The notes under the pieces: model-generated
What the model saw: the letters and a program-made list of their open reading frames with translations, nothing else
Told to the model about the DNA's origin: nothing
Database searches by the model: none
Translations under genes and position numbers: made by a program
Origin: Candidatus Zixiibacteriota bacterium
Lineage (GTDB): Bacteria; Zixibacteria; MSB-5A5; GN15; FEB-12
DNA: 64,000 nt
NCBI GenBank assembly: GCA_035380245.1
Contig: DAOSXA010000004.1
Location: 36,542 to 100,541, forward strand
Direction: 5' to 3'
Part shown: piece after piece, positions 8,128-16,144 of the stretch
Layout of the letters: each line of letters opens with the position of its first letter
Position numbering within the stretch: the stretch's first letter is position 1

Positions 8128-8485
8128 GAGGATTGAGACAGGATTGTGCGCAGGATTTGTGAAGGAAGTGGAGGGGCGAGCGAAGGGGCCGCTGGTGTCC
8201 ACAATCTCGGCCCGATCCCGTTGTAGGTCGAAATCCCCTGCCCGCCGCAGGCGGGTCGCAAAGCGAGGTTTCGACATTCAATTCACTCCCCGAAATCTCC
8301 TTTTGGGAGGATTGAGACAGGATTGTGCGCAGGATTTGTGGAGGAGTTGGAGGGGCGAGCGAAGGGGCCGCTGGTGTCCACAATCTCGGCCCGATCCCGT
8401 TGTAGGTCGAAATCCCCTGCCCGCCGCAGGCGGGTCGCGAAGCGAGGTTTCGACATTCAATTCACTCCCCGAAATCTCCTTTTGG
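8128..8485. repeat. two tandem 179 bp units, each carrying one REP element
   Basis: Unit 1 (8128-8306) and unit 2 (8307-8485) share the same sequence at an exact offset of 179 bp, with only a handful of differences (for example GTGAAGGAAGTGG against GTGGAGGAGTTGG). Each contains a REP: GTCGAAA at 8227 and 8406 pairing with TTTCGAC ending at 8275 and 8454, enclosing a CCCGCC-GCA-GGCGGG stem. Unit 2 runs into the final 24 bases of the transposase gene, and unit 1 repeats those bases, so the duplication endpoint lies inside the gene's 3' end. Confidence 0.9.
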
Positions 8486-8989
8486 ATCGATACTCCCAGA
8501 CACACCCCAGGTCTCGTCGTAAACACCAAGGTCGACAAACATCTTGAATGAGGAGTACCGCCAGGCAGAAGCTCGATCGGCGTGGCCGTGCTTCACGGCA
8601 TTATAGTGGACGTAGTCGAAGTGGCGGTTCAGATCCTCTTGATCTCGTATGACGTGGTCCCAGAATCGGTTCTGCCACACCTTACCGGCCTTGACACCAA
8701 CCCTTTTGCGATACAACGACGAAAAGGAGAGCTTCCAGCGACGGCTCAGACTGGAAACGTCGTGATTGAGGGGATCGACCACCATATGAACGTGATCCGG
8801 GAGAATAGCCCATGCCATTAGAAGCCATTTCCCGTCACGGGACAGTTTCTGCCACGCCGCGTGGATCAGATCGGCATTGTCAACGAGGATTGGGTTACGT
8901 TTCTCGACAACGTGGGACAAGAAGTAAACCTGTTCTTTCCCTTTGTAACGTCGGATATTGGTCACGGCGGAATGTAGCAAGTCGGGCAA
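8462..8989 (-). CDS. REP-associated tyrosine transposase (Y1/HUH type)
   Basis: 175 residues of the Y1_Tnp/RayT family, single-strand DNA enzymes related to IS200/IS605 transposases that are domesticated with REP sequences. Evidence is the N-terminal YFLSHVVEKRNPIL, the HUH metal site in WAILPDHVHMVVDPL, the central LSRRWKLSFSSLYRKR, GKVWQNRFWDHVIRDQEDL and the catalytic-tyrosine helix HFDYVHYNAVKHG followed by AWRYSSF. REP-like inverted repeats lie on both sides, 8227-8275 and 8406-8454 downstream and an oppositely oriented copy at 9039-9088 upstream. All catalytic motifs seem intact. Confidence 0.93.
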   Translation of the reverse strand: MPDLLHSAVTNIRRYKGKEQVYFLSHVVEKRNPILVDNADLIHAAWQKLSRDGKWLLMAWAILPDHVHMVVDPLNHDVSSLSRRWKLSFSSLYRKRVGVKAGKVWQNRFWDHVIRDQEDLNRHFDYVHYNAVKHGHADRASAWRYSSFKMFVDLGVYDETWGVSGSIDPKGDFGE

Positions 8990-9038
8990 ACAAGATCAAC
9001 GGTTTGTCGAACCTCGGGGGGGCCGTATTCAGGGGATT

Positions 9039-9088
9039 GTCGAAACCTCGCTTCGCGAGTCCCGCCTCGTGGGACCAGGGGTTTCGAC
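9039..9088 (-). repeat. REP element, inverted relative to the downstream pair
   Basis: GTCGAAA at 9039-9045 pairs with TTTCGAC at 9082-9088; read on the minus strand it has the same order as 8227-8275 (GTAGGTCGAAA, variable stem GTCCC/GGGAC, then TCGC-GAA-GCGA). A partial copy GTCGAACCTCGGGG lies just before it at about 9005. The rest of 8990-9476 holds nothing I can support. Confidence 0.8.
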
Positions 9089-9476
9089 CTACAGGGCTCC
9101 TCGCACCGTTCGACGGTTCCAAGCCCCCCTCACATTCCCTACAAGCTCTGTGAAAAATCCGATGTGAGCCCATGATGTAGAGAAGCAGACCGGGAGGTCA
9201 GCCGCCCGCGAGATGCGAAATATGCAAAACGAACCCATTTCGCCGTAAGCCGAAAACATCTATCAGGTTCGGGCGGAGGTGCGAATTCGCATTGTGGATA
9301 ATTCGGCCGAGAGATTGCCTTTTCACATAGCTCCTCACAAAGACAGTGGTTGAGCCATTGCCATTGGAAGCGCGACTTATCGGTCAAACGGCCCGGAGTT
9401 TGCCCCGGTTTTTCATACAGAAAACCAGGGCCGATCCAAAAATCATAATCTCCCCATTGGCGTCATCGGTTCAAGC

Positions 9477-9899
9477 TCAACCCTGGGTACTAGAAGAATA
9501 ATAATGCAGACTGGATAAAAACAAACCAAGCCCGATCGCCAGATAAATCGGCGAGAGGTAAAGACGGGAAATGGGAGAATGCCGAAGGCCGTAGCCCATC
9601 ACCACCATGATAACGATAATCAAATAGCTACGCCAACTCTGGAAGGCGAACAGACATACCCGTTCACGGTCGGTCGCCTGGGTCAGGAGTCGGATTTTGT
9701 TTTTGCGCACGAGCCTCAGAAAACCGAACCGATAAACCACTAAGCCGACCGCCGCCCCGATCGTCACCGGTACAATCCAGGCCGTCTCCTCCATCGTCAG
9801 CCAATGCGCCGCTACTACGCAAAGCATAATCCCGACCGCGGACCAGACCATCCCGGCCAGCACCGGAAGCAGCTTCTTGTTCACCGAAGGCGACTTCAT
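9477..9899 (-). CDS. hypothetical four-helix membrane protein
   Basis: 140 residues. Hydrophobic stretches at about 10-30, 40-58, 87-104 and 113-133 predict four membrane helices, with a basic loop RLVRKNKIRLLTQATDRERV between the second and third. No family recognised. It is a monocistronic minus-strand gene, divergent from the secreted protein at 10061. Real coding status is supported by the strict hydrophobic pattern and positive charges at the probable cytoplasmic side. Confidence 0.65.
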   Translation of the reverse strand: MKSPSVNKKLLPVLAGMVWSAVGIMLCVVAAHWLTMEETAWIVPVTIGAAVGLVVYRFGFLRLVRKNKIRLLTQATDRERVCLFAFQSWRSYLIIVIMVVMGYGLRHSPISRLYLSPIYLAIGLGLFLSSLHYYSSSTQG

Positions 9900-10060
9900 A
9901 CGACCTCAAATTAAGAAGCAACCTCGCCGGATCATATATGTTTTTTTGACCGCTTGTGGCTCTCCGGCCAGGTTGCTCTCCGGAAGAATCAACGGATATC
10001 GTTAAACCCAAACGGCGTCTCAAACGTCCTATCGGCAACTTCAGCAACCAGGGAGTATAA

Positions 10061-10960
10061 ATGACAACGACCAGCCCCGTCATCCTGCTCTTGACTTTAA
10101 CGGCTCTTGCCGTTCACGCCCAACAACCAGATTTCCAACATCTGACCGGTCCTTATCTCGGACAAACACCACCGGGAACGACCCCACAGGTCTTTGCCGA
10201 AGGACTCATCGATCCCGATTTACACGGTTGTCCCGTCTTCACACCCGATGGACTCGAGGTCTACTGGAAGCCTATGAACAACGAACATGTGCTGTGCTCA
10301 CGAACGGTCGACGGCCATTGGACGGCGCCGACACCCATCGAGTTTCCCCATCGGTTTGATAACTCCGATGCCCCGATCCTGTCGGTCGATGGAATCCGCC
10401 TTTATTTTGTATCGACCGAACCGATGAATATCGCCGACAACATCCGGGAACATGTCTGGTTCAGCGACCGAAACGAGAATGGCTGGGGAACACCAACGCC
10501 GGCAGGAAACAATATCAACCGGATGGGCGTACATTGGCAAACATCCGTGGCCGCCAACGGCGATCTGTATTTCCATTCGCTCAATTCAGGCGGTGGAGAT
10601 ATTTTCTCCTCGAGTTTTATTGACGACGCCTGGGCTGTCCCCGAAGCCCTCGGGGCGACCGTCAACGCAGCCACCTACGAACACGCACCGTTTATCGCAC
10701 CCGACCAGAGCTACCTCATCTTTTCACGGGTCGATTTTTCCTCGGAGGACAAAGGCGCCGATCTGTTCATCAGCTTCCGCAAGCCGAACGGTGAATGGGG
10801 CCTGGCTCGTCCCATGACCGAGCTCAACAAACCGGGAATCAACGAGACGGCGCCGAACGTAACACGCGATGGGAAATACTTGTTCTTTCTTAGCAACACT
10901 GCCAACGGCCTGAGCGCGCACTGGGTCAGCACGGCCGTGATCGATCGCTACCGTTCCTGA
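10061..10960 (+). CDS. secreted PD40/WD40-like beta-propeller protein
   Basis: 299 residues. Signal peptide in residues 1-21 (VILLLTLTALAVHAQ). Repeated blades follow the PD40 pattern: GCPVFTPDGLEVYWKP, DAPILSVDGIRLYFVS, QTSVAANGDLYFHS, HAPFIAPDQSYLIFSR and TAPNVTRDGKYLFFLS, each spaced by about 45-55 residues, as in TolB-type propeller proteins. It lacks a TolB N-terminal domain. Probably a periplasmic or exported binding protein; partner and ligand are unknown. Monocistronic, 89 bp before the methyltransferase gene. Confidence 0.85.
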   Translation: MTTTSPVILLLTLTALAVHAQQPDFQHLTGPYLGQTPPGTTPQVFAEGLIDPDLHGCPVFTPDGLEVYWKPMNNEHVLCSRTVDGHWTAPTPIEFPHRFDNSDAPILSVDGIRLYFVSTEPMNIADNIREHVWFSDRNENGWGTPTPAGNNINRMGVHWQTSVAANGDLYFHSLNSGGGDIFSSSFIDDAWAVPEALGATVNAATYEHAPFIAPDQSYLIFSRVDFSSEDKGADLFISFRKPNGEWGLARPMTELNKPGINETAPNVTRDGKYLFFLSNTANGLSAHWVSTAVIDRYRS

Positions 10961-11049
10961 TCGGCGAACACCGCACCGCCACTCCGGCTTGACACCGTAG
11001 TCGCAACACTGTACTTTGCTGCGTCCGATAACTCCTGTCAGGACGGAAG

Positions 11050-12225
11050 ATGAGCAGACTTGTCCTCAAGCCCAAAGAAGACTACCGAATTCGCACCGGT
11101 CATCTCTGGGTTTTCAGTAACGAAATCGCGCGGGTAGAAGAGGCTCCCGGTTCGGGCGAGATTGTCGATGTGACCGACTCCCGAGGCGGTTTTTTAGGAT
11201 GTGCCTATTACAATCGCCATACCCTCATTGCCGCCCGCCTGCTGACCTCACATCACGAGGAAATCGACACCGCTTTTATCGAGCAACGCCTGCGTCGCGC
11301 TCTACGCTACCGCGAAGAGATGCTGGATTCGTTGCGTTCATTTCGCACCGTCTATTCTGAAAGTGATTTTCTTCCCGGTCTGATCGTCGACAAATACGAG
11401 AACATTCTAGTTGTACAACTGCTCACTCTCGGTATGGAACGACTGCGAAGCCGGATTATCGAGGCACTCCATCGGGTTTTCCAGCCCGCGGGCATCGTTC
11501 TGCGATGTGACTCTCCTTTTCGCGAACTCGAAGGCCTGCCTGTCGAGGCCACTTCCGTTGTGGCTGGAACCGTACCGGATATGGTGGTTATCGAGGAAGC
11601 CGGTGCGCGTTTTATCGTGGATACCATGCAGGGACAGAAAACCGGCTTTTTCTTCGATCAACGTGATGCCCGCGCTGCCGTACGCCGGCTCGCTCGGAAT
11701 CGACGCGTGCTCGATTGTTTCAGTTTCACCGGCGGATTCTCGATCAACTGCGCTTTCGGAGGCGCCACCGAAGTGCTCGCGGTCGACCGCTCATCCCCCG
11801 CTCTCGACATCCTGAACGATAACGCTCGCTTGAACGGTGTCGAGAAAATCGTTTCCACACGGCAGGGCAATTGCCTTGACATCCTTCGCGACCTGAATGA
11901 GCGCAAGGAGCGGTTCGACCTGGTCATCCTCGATCCGCCGGCCTTTATCAAATCAAAAAGCCGTCTTAAAACCGGAATGGCCGGCTATCGCGACATCAAT
12001 CGCCTTGCCGCGCGTTTGTTGGCGCCCGAGGGAATTCTGGCTACTTTTAGCTGCTCGCAGAATCTCAATATCGATCAGTTCTCCAAAATTCTTTTTCAGG
12101 CCGCTCGCAGTTCGGGCCGGAGGTTCCGCATCATTAGCTCCCTGACCCAGGCCGTCGACCACCCTGTCCTCCAGGCTATGCCGGAGACTCAGTATCTCAA
12201 AGGCCTTATCCTCCAGGCTCTGTGA
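11050..12225 (+). CDS. rlmI: RlmI-type class I 23S rRNA (cytosine-C5) methyltransferase
   Basis: 391 residues, usual for the RlmI/YccW group that makes m5C1962 in 23S rRNA. N-terminal PUA-like domain (residues ~1-75) has LKPKEDYRIRTGHLWVFSNEI; then a middle domain with PGLIVDKYENILVVQ; the Rossmann methyltransferase has QKTGFFFDQRDAR, RVLDCFSFTGGFSINCA (SAM motif I), VILDPPAFIKSKS (motif IV) and TFSCSQNL with the candidate nucleophilic cysteine. The exact target base is by family analogy. Confidence 0.9.
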   Translation: MSRLVLKPKEDYRIRTGHLWVFSNEIARVEEAPGSGEIVDVTDSRGGFLGCAYYNRHTLIAARLLTSHHEEIDTAFIEQRLRRALRYREEMLDSLRSFRTVYSESDFLPGLIVDKYENILVVQLLTLGMERLRSRIIEALHRVFQPAGIVLRCDSPFRELEGLPVEATSVVAGTVPDMVVIEEAGARFIVDTMQGQKTGFFFDQRDARAAVRRLARNRRVLDCFSFTGGFSINCAFGGATEVLAVDRSSPALDILNDNARLNGVEKIVSTRQGNCLDILRDLNERKERFDLVILDPPAFIKSKSRLKTGMAGYRDINRLAARLLAPEGILATFSCSQNLNIDQFSKILFQAARSSGRRFRIISSLTQAVDHPVLQAMPETQYLKGLILQAL

Positions 12226-12392
12226 CCCACTTCGTCGGGATGGTTGAAAAAGGTGTACGCCCGGAGTTTCGAGAAAACACAATAGTAACACGAGCGACAC
12301 GAAGCCGCTCGCTACGCAAGATCATGATTTTACTGCGTGCTCCGGGATTTCGTACCCGATACGATGGATACAACAAATGGGATACAAAAACG

Positions 12393-12418
12393 AAGGCTGG
12401 AGCGGGTGCTCCAGCCTT
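12393..12418 (-). terminator. hairpin terminator of the SWIB gene
   Basis: AAGGCTGGAGC and GCTCCAGCCTT form a perfect 11 bp stem around GGGT. On the minus strand it is followed by CG then TTTTT, fitting a terminator for the gene ending at 12485; on the plus strand only TTTC follows, so it may weakly serve rlmI too. Confidence 0.7.
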
Positions 12419-12484
12419 TCACGGTGTCGTTCTATGACGTCAACAGTCCGGCGTGTGGCGGTCCGGACCTAAAATGGGTCTCGC

Positions 12485-13039
12485 CTATTTCATATGCTTG
12501 GAGACCAGCTTGGTCATCTCAAACATTGAGACCTGCTTCTTGCCGCCGAAGATTTTCTTCAGCTTTTCGTCGGCATTGATCATGCGCTTGTTAGCCGTAT
12601 CCTGAAGCCCGTTCTTCTTGATGTATTCCCAGAGCTTCTTGGTGACTTCAGTGCGCGGGATTGCCTTAGTGCCTACGATAGCGCCCAGGTCAGCAGACAG
12701 CTCCATCGGACGCATAAAAGCCGGATTCGGCTTACGTTTAGACGCTGTCTTTTTCTTAGGCGCGGCTTTTTTCGCAGCAGGCTTCTTCGCAGCGGCCTTT
12801 TTCTTGGGAGCGGCCTTCTTGGCAGCCGGCTTCTTCGCAGCGGCCTTCTTCTTCGGAGCGGCCTTCTTCGGAGCAGCCTTCTTAACCGTGGTCTTCTTCG
12901 GCGCGACCTTCTTGGTCGTGACCTTCTTCTTCGGTGCAGCCTTCTTAGCCGTGGTCTTCTTCGGGGCAGCCTTCTTGGCCGTGGTCTTCTTCGGAGCGGC
13001 CTTCTTCTTGGCCGGCGCCTTCTTCTTCGCTACGGGCAT
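12485..13039 (-). CDS. histone-H1-like lysine-rich tail fused to a SWIB/MDM2 domain
   Basis: About 184 residues. Residues ~2-105 are near-pure Lys/Ala/Pro/Thr repeats (KKAAPKKTTAKKAAPKKTT, then AAKKPAAKKAAPKKK units), like bacterial histone-H1-like DNA-compacting proteins. The C-terminal ~80 residues form a SWIB/MDM2 domain: RPMELSADLGAIVGTKAIPR, EVTKKLWEYIKKNGLQD, RMINADEKLKKIFGGKKQVS and MFEMTKLVSKHMK. Two ATGs follow AAGGAG at 3 nt (13042) and 6 nt (13039); I take 13039. Probable nucleoid-associated protein; a chromatin role is by analogy. The repeated codons also make the DNA internally repetitive (about 12750-13030). Confidence 0.9.
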   Translation of the reverse strand: MPVAKKKAPAKKKAAPKKTTAKKAAPKKTTAKKAAPKKKVTTKKVAPKKTTVKKAAPKKAAPKKKAAAKKPAAKKAAPKKKAAAKKPAAKKAAPKKKTASKRKPNPAFMRPMELSADLGAIVGTKAIPRTEVTKKLWEYIKKNGLQDTANKRMINADEKLKKIFGGKKQVSMFEMTKLVSKHMK

Positions 13040-13250
13040 CATGTGCTCCTTTGTAACATTAGGTCGTTGGTTAGTTTTATTATGTACTCTTTTGTCTTCG
13101 TTAGGCAATCTATAGACAAATCAAATCAAGAATGAGCTACGCGTCCCGATCCAACCGAGCGAAATCTACCGGAGTTTGAAACTCTATTGCAACAAAAAAA
13201 AGTTTTTATGAAGTCATTTTGTCTATGAAAAAGAGACAATGTCAAACGGG

Positions 13251-14456
13251 CTAGATAAGATCGGGGCGCTCCAGTCGGAACACCGGTGCTTCGGCAGGGC
13301 AACCGAGCCGGAACGGGAACCAATGACCGACTCCGGCCGAGGTGAAAAGCCGGTTATCACCGATACGATAATGCCCCCAGAGATAGCTTCCTCCGAAGAA
13401 ACGTTCGAAGACAGAACGTCCCGCGAAGCCTATCTGACCACCGTGGGTGTGACCGGCCAGTGTGAGATCGACACCTAGGCGTGCCGCCGGTTCGAAGACG
13501 TAAGGGCGATGGCTCATCAGAATCGTGAATGTTCCCTCGGGGACTCCATCCAGAGTCTGCACCAGAGAATCGACGAAGAAACTCTCTCCGACATTGCTCA
13601 TCGAGCGGGGATCATCGAGTCCCGCGATCGCCAGCGGGACATTATTGGCGTTGACCATGACAGTCTGATTGATCAAGAGCGGTACCGGGGAGGCATCGAA
13701 AATGCGAATGACTTTTTTTACCCCTCGGAAATACTCGTGATTGCCGAGAGTAGCATAAACGCCGAAACGCGGGTGCAGACCGTCGAACATCCGAAGAGCC
13801 TCGGGGAGCATTTCGAGTTCATCGGAGACATCCCCCGAGACAAGCACCAGATCCGGTTGGAACTGCTCGGCCTCGGTCAGGACCTGTTCCAAGGTGTGGA
13901 GATTGACATAGTGTCCCAGATGAATGTCGGAAAGATGCAGCAACCGGAGACCCGCAAGCGGCGGCGGCAGTGTAGCAAAAGCGAGAGGTTCCTCGTAAAC
14001 TTTCACCGAACCGAGAGCCTGGGCGACACCGGTGACCGACATCCCGACAGTTGCGGCCGGAAGGATCAACGCCGTAGTTCTGAGAAAAGCACGCCGGTTG
14101 GTGTTGAGTTTGTCCGGGACAGCGGTTTTAATCCTGCGTGCGATGAAATCAGCAAGGGAATCGGTCAGATGGAGAATCCCGGAAATCGGCAGAGCGATCA
14201 TAAGGGCCACTTCGAGAACGAACACCAGCACTGCCGCCAGCGAAGCGGCATCCGACAACCAGGTCAGCGAGAACCAGGCTCCCACACCCCAGAGAGCTAC
14301 GAAAACTATCCCGGCCAGGGGCAGCGACCAGGATGAGCGCCGCATCCAGGTCCGTCGCCACCAGGGCCGATTGAGGGCATAAAGCAACAGCACCTGCAAA
14401 CCACCCACAACCAGAATGGCAATAGTGGAGAATATAATCGGGAAAAGCTCTCGCAT
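13251..14456 (-). CDS. membrane-tethered calcineurin-like metallophosphoesterase
   Basis: 401 residues. Four hydrophobic segments in residues 1-98 are followed by NRRAFLRTTALILPAATVG at 120-138, a twin-arginine-like sequence with a hydrophobic run, then a metallophosphoesterase of the YkuE/YaeI type with LRLLHLSDIHLGH (~172-182), LVLVSGDVSDE, YATLGNHEYF, ILMSHRPYVF and LTLAGHTHGGQIGF, the complete metal-binding set. Relatives act on lipid or nucleotide phosphoesters; the substrate here cannot be inferred. The catalytic domain probably faces the periplasm. Monocistronic. Confidence 0.88.
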   Translation of the reverse strand: MRELFPIIFSTIAILVVGGLQVLLLYALNRPWWRRTWMRRSSWSLPLAGIVFVALWGVGAWFSLTWLSDAASLAAVLVFVLEVALMIALPISGILHLTDSLADFIARRIKTAVPDKLNTNRRAFLRTTALILPAATVGMSVTGVAQALGSVKVYEEPLAFATLPPPLAGLRLLHLSDIHLGHYVNLHTLEQVLTEAEQFQPDLVLVSGDVSDELEMLPEALRMFDGLHPRFGVYATLGNHEYFRGVKKVIRIFDASPVPLLINQTVMVNANNVPLAIAGLDDPRSMSNVGESFFVDSLVQTLDGVPEGTFTILMSHRPYVFEPAARLGVDLTLAGHTHGGQIGFAGRSVFERFFGGSYLWGHYRIGDNRLFTSAGVGHWFPFRLGCPAEAPVFRLERPDLI

Positions 14457-14542
14457 GGTCTCCTGGGTTCCTCGATCAGTTTATACGCGCCGAGACGGAA
14501 ATCTATCGCTTTTTTCGCACTGCTTGTCCCTGCGCCTTTTCT

Positions 14543-16141
14543 TTATTTACGCCAGGTGGCCGGTCTGAGGACGATCAGGACCGTGAAAATTTCGAGGCGA
14601 CCAAGGAGCATCGAAACCACCAGGATCCATTTCCCGGGGATCGGAATCCAGGAGTAATTCTCAACCGCTCCGACACCGGACAAACCAGGGCCGATGTTTC
14701 CGATGGTGGCGATCGAGGCTGCTACGGCGGTGGTCAAATCAGGCACGAAAAGGGTCATCAGGATAGCGACCAGGGCGAATAGACCGACAAACAAAATCGA
14801 GAAGGAAACTATGTTGATTGACATCTTGTCATCGACTGCGCTCGATCCGATCTTCAAGGGAGCCACCAGACGCGGGAAGGTCAGCTTGCGCAGTTCGTTT
14901 ATGGCCATCTTGAACACTACCATGATACGAATCATCTTCATGCCGCCACCCGTAGAACCGGCACAGCCGCCGAAGAACATCAGCACGATCATGAGAATAC
15001 GAAGGAAATCCGGCCAGATGTCGAAATCGGTAGTGGCAAAACCAGTGGTAGTAGTGATGGAGAGAACCTGAAAAGTCGCCTCACGGACCGTACCGTAAAC
15101 AGTCGTATATTTAGACGCGTGTAATTGGTGATGATCAATAAACTCCTCGGCGGTCAGTTGGTGGTGCCGCCAGTGATCGGAGGCCTCCTTGACCGGTTTC
15201 GGTCCGCCGAAGTACAAAACAGCCGAGACCAGAACGATCGCGACCAGGATCACCCCGGTGTAGAAACGAAATTCACGGTTGTCGGTCATAGCGCGGATAT
15301 CACCCCGGAGAGCCTTGAAATGCAGTACGAAATTTACCCCGGCAAGAAACATGAAGAGACTGATAATCCAGGTGATCCAGTCGGACTCGAAGCCGGCGAC
15401 AGAAGCGTTACGGGTGGAAAATCCCCCGGTGGCCATAGTCGCGAACGAATGACAGATCGCCTCAAACCAGTCCATTCCGGCAATCATGAGCAGCCCTGTC
15501 TCTACGGCGGTAAGCAGACAATAAACACCCCAGAGAATCGAGGCGGTATGGGTCAGACGTGGACCGAGTTTATCTTTGGAGGGACCGGGGACTTCGCCGC
15601 GAAACATTTGGTAACCGGAAACACCCATGGCCGGGAAGATCGCCAGAGCGAGAGTGATGATCCCCATGCCGCCAAGCCAGTGGGTCAACGCACGTAAAAA
15701 CAGAAGCGAGCGCGGGACGGCCTCGATGTCGGTCAGAATCGAGGCGCCGGTAGTGGTAAAGCCGGACATGACTTCGAAAAAAGAATCGGTAAAGGCCAGC
15801 ATGAAACCGTTGCTGTCGGGCGGCCGGACTTCCATAAAATAGAGGCAGAACGGAATTGATGAAATGAGTGTAAGCATCATCCAGCCGATCGTCACCACGG
15901 CATAGCCCTCTTTGGTACCCTGCAATTCACGGGCGCTCCGGAACAGCCAGGCGACAGCCGTTCCGAAAATCAGCGAGAAAGCGATGGCGATCACGAATCC
16001 GAGTGTCTCCGGACGGCCGAACGCCTGCAACAGACCAAGAGACCGGTCATCGTAGAAAGCGATGGCAAGCGGGACAATCAAAACCAGTCCCATAACCTGC
16101 ATGAGCTTGCCTGTGGCCAGCGCCACTGCGGTCTTATGCAT
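14543..16141 (-). CDS. trkH: Trk-type potassium uptake channel subunit TrkH
   Basis: 532 residues, about ten membrane segments. The four pore-loop selectivity-filter regions of the SKT superfamily are visible: MSGFTTTGASILTD, SFATMATGGFSTRNAS, LSITTTTGFATTDFD and ASIATIGNIGPGLSGVG. Also present is the conserved FLRALTHWLGGMGII and GGCAGSTGGGMKMIR. It starts 3 bp after the trkA stop, so the two subunits are cotranslated in the order trkA-trkH. Imports K+ under control of the TrkA ring. Confidence 0.96.
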   Translation of the reverse strand: MHKTAVALATGKLMQVMGLVLIVPLAIAFYDDRSLGLLQAFGRPETLGFVIAIAFSLIFGTAVAWLFRSARELQGTKEGYAVVTIGWMMLTLISSIPFCLYFMEVRPPDSNGFMLAFTDSFFEVMSGFTTTGASILTDIEAVPRSLLFLRALTHWLGGMGIITLALAIFPAMGVSGYQMFRGEVPGPSKDKLGPRLTHTASILWGVYCLLTAVETGLLMIAGMDWFEAICHSFATMATGGFSTRNASVAGFESDWITWIISLFMFLAGVNFVLHFKALRGDIRAMTDNREFRFYTGVILVAIVLVSAVLYFGGPKPVKEASDHWRHHQLTAEEFIDHHQLHASKYTTVYGTVREATFQVLSITTTTGFATTDFDIWPDFLRILMIVLMFFGGCAGSTGGGMKMIRIMVVFKMAINELRKLTFPRLVAPLKIGSSAVDDKMSINIVSFSILFVGLFALVAILMTLFVPDLTTAVAASIATIGNIGPGLSGVGAVENYSWIPIPGKWILVVSMLLGRLEIFTVLIVLRPATWRK

Positions 16142-16144
16142 GGA

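Noticed and set aside
6991..8136. 381-codon plus-strand open frame opposite ffh
   Set aside because: It mirrors the ffh coding strand and shows no independent domain; ffh is unmistakable.
8087..8551. Plus-strand frames of 154 and 74 codons with repeated protein sequence
   Set aside because: They simply translate the 179 bp tandem repeat and its REPs.
12750..13030. Short DNA repeats that could suggest a CRISPR-like array
   Set aside because: They are codon repeats of KKAAP/TTAKK within a gene; no unique spacers.
12618..13115. Plus-strand frame rich in Phe, Ala and Leu looking like a membrane protein
   Set aside because: It is the reverse complement of the Lys/Ala repeat codons of the SWIB gene (AAG becomes CTT, and so on).
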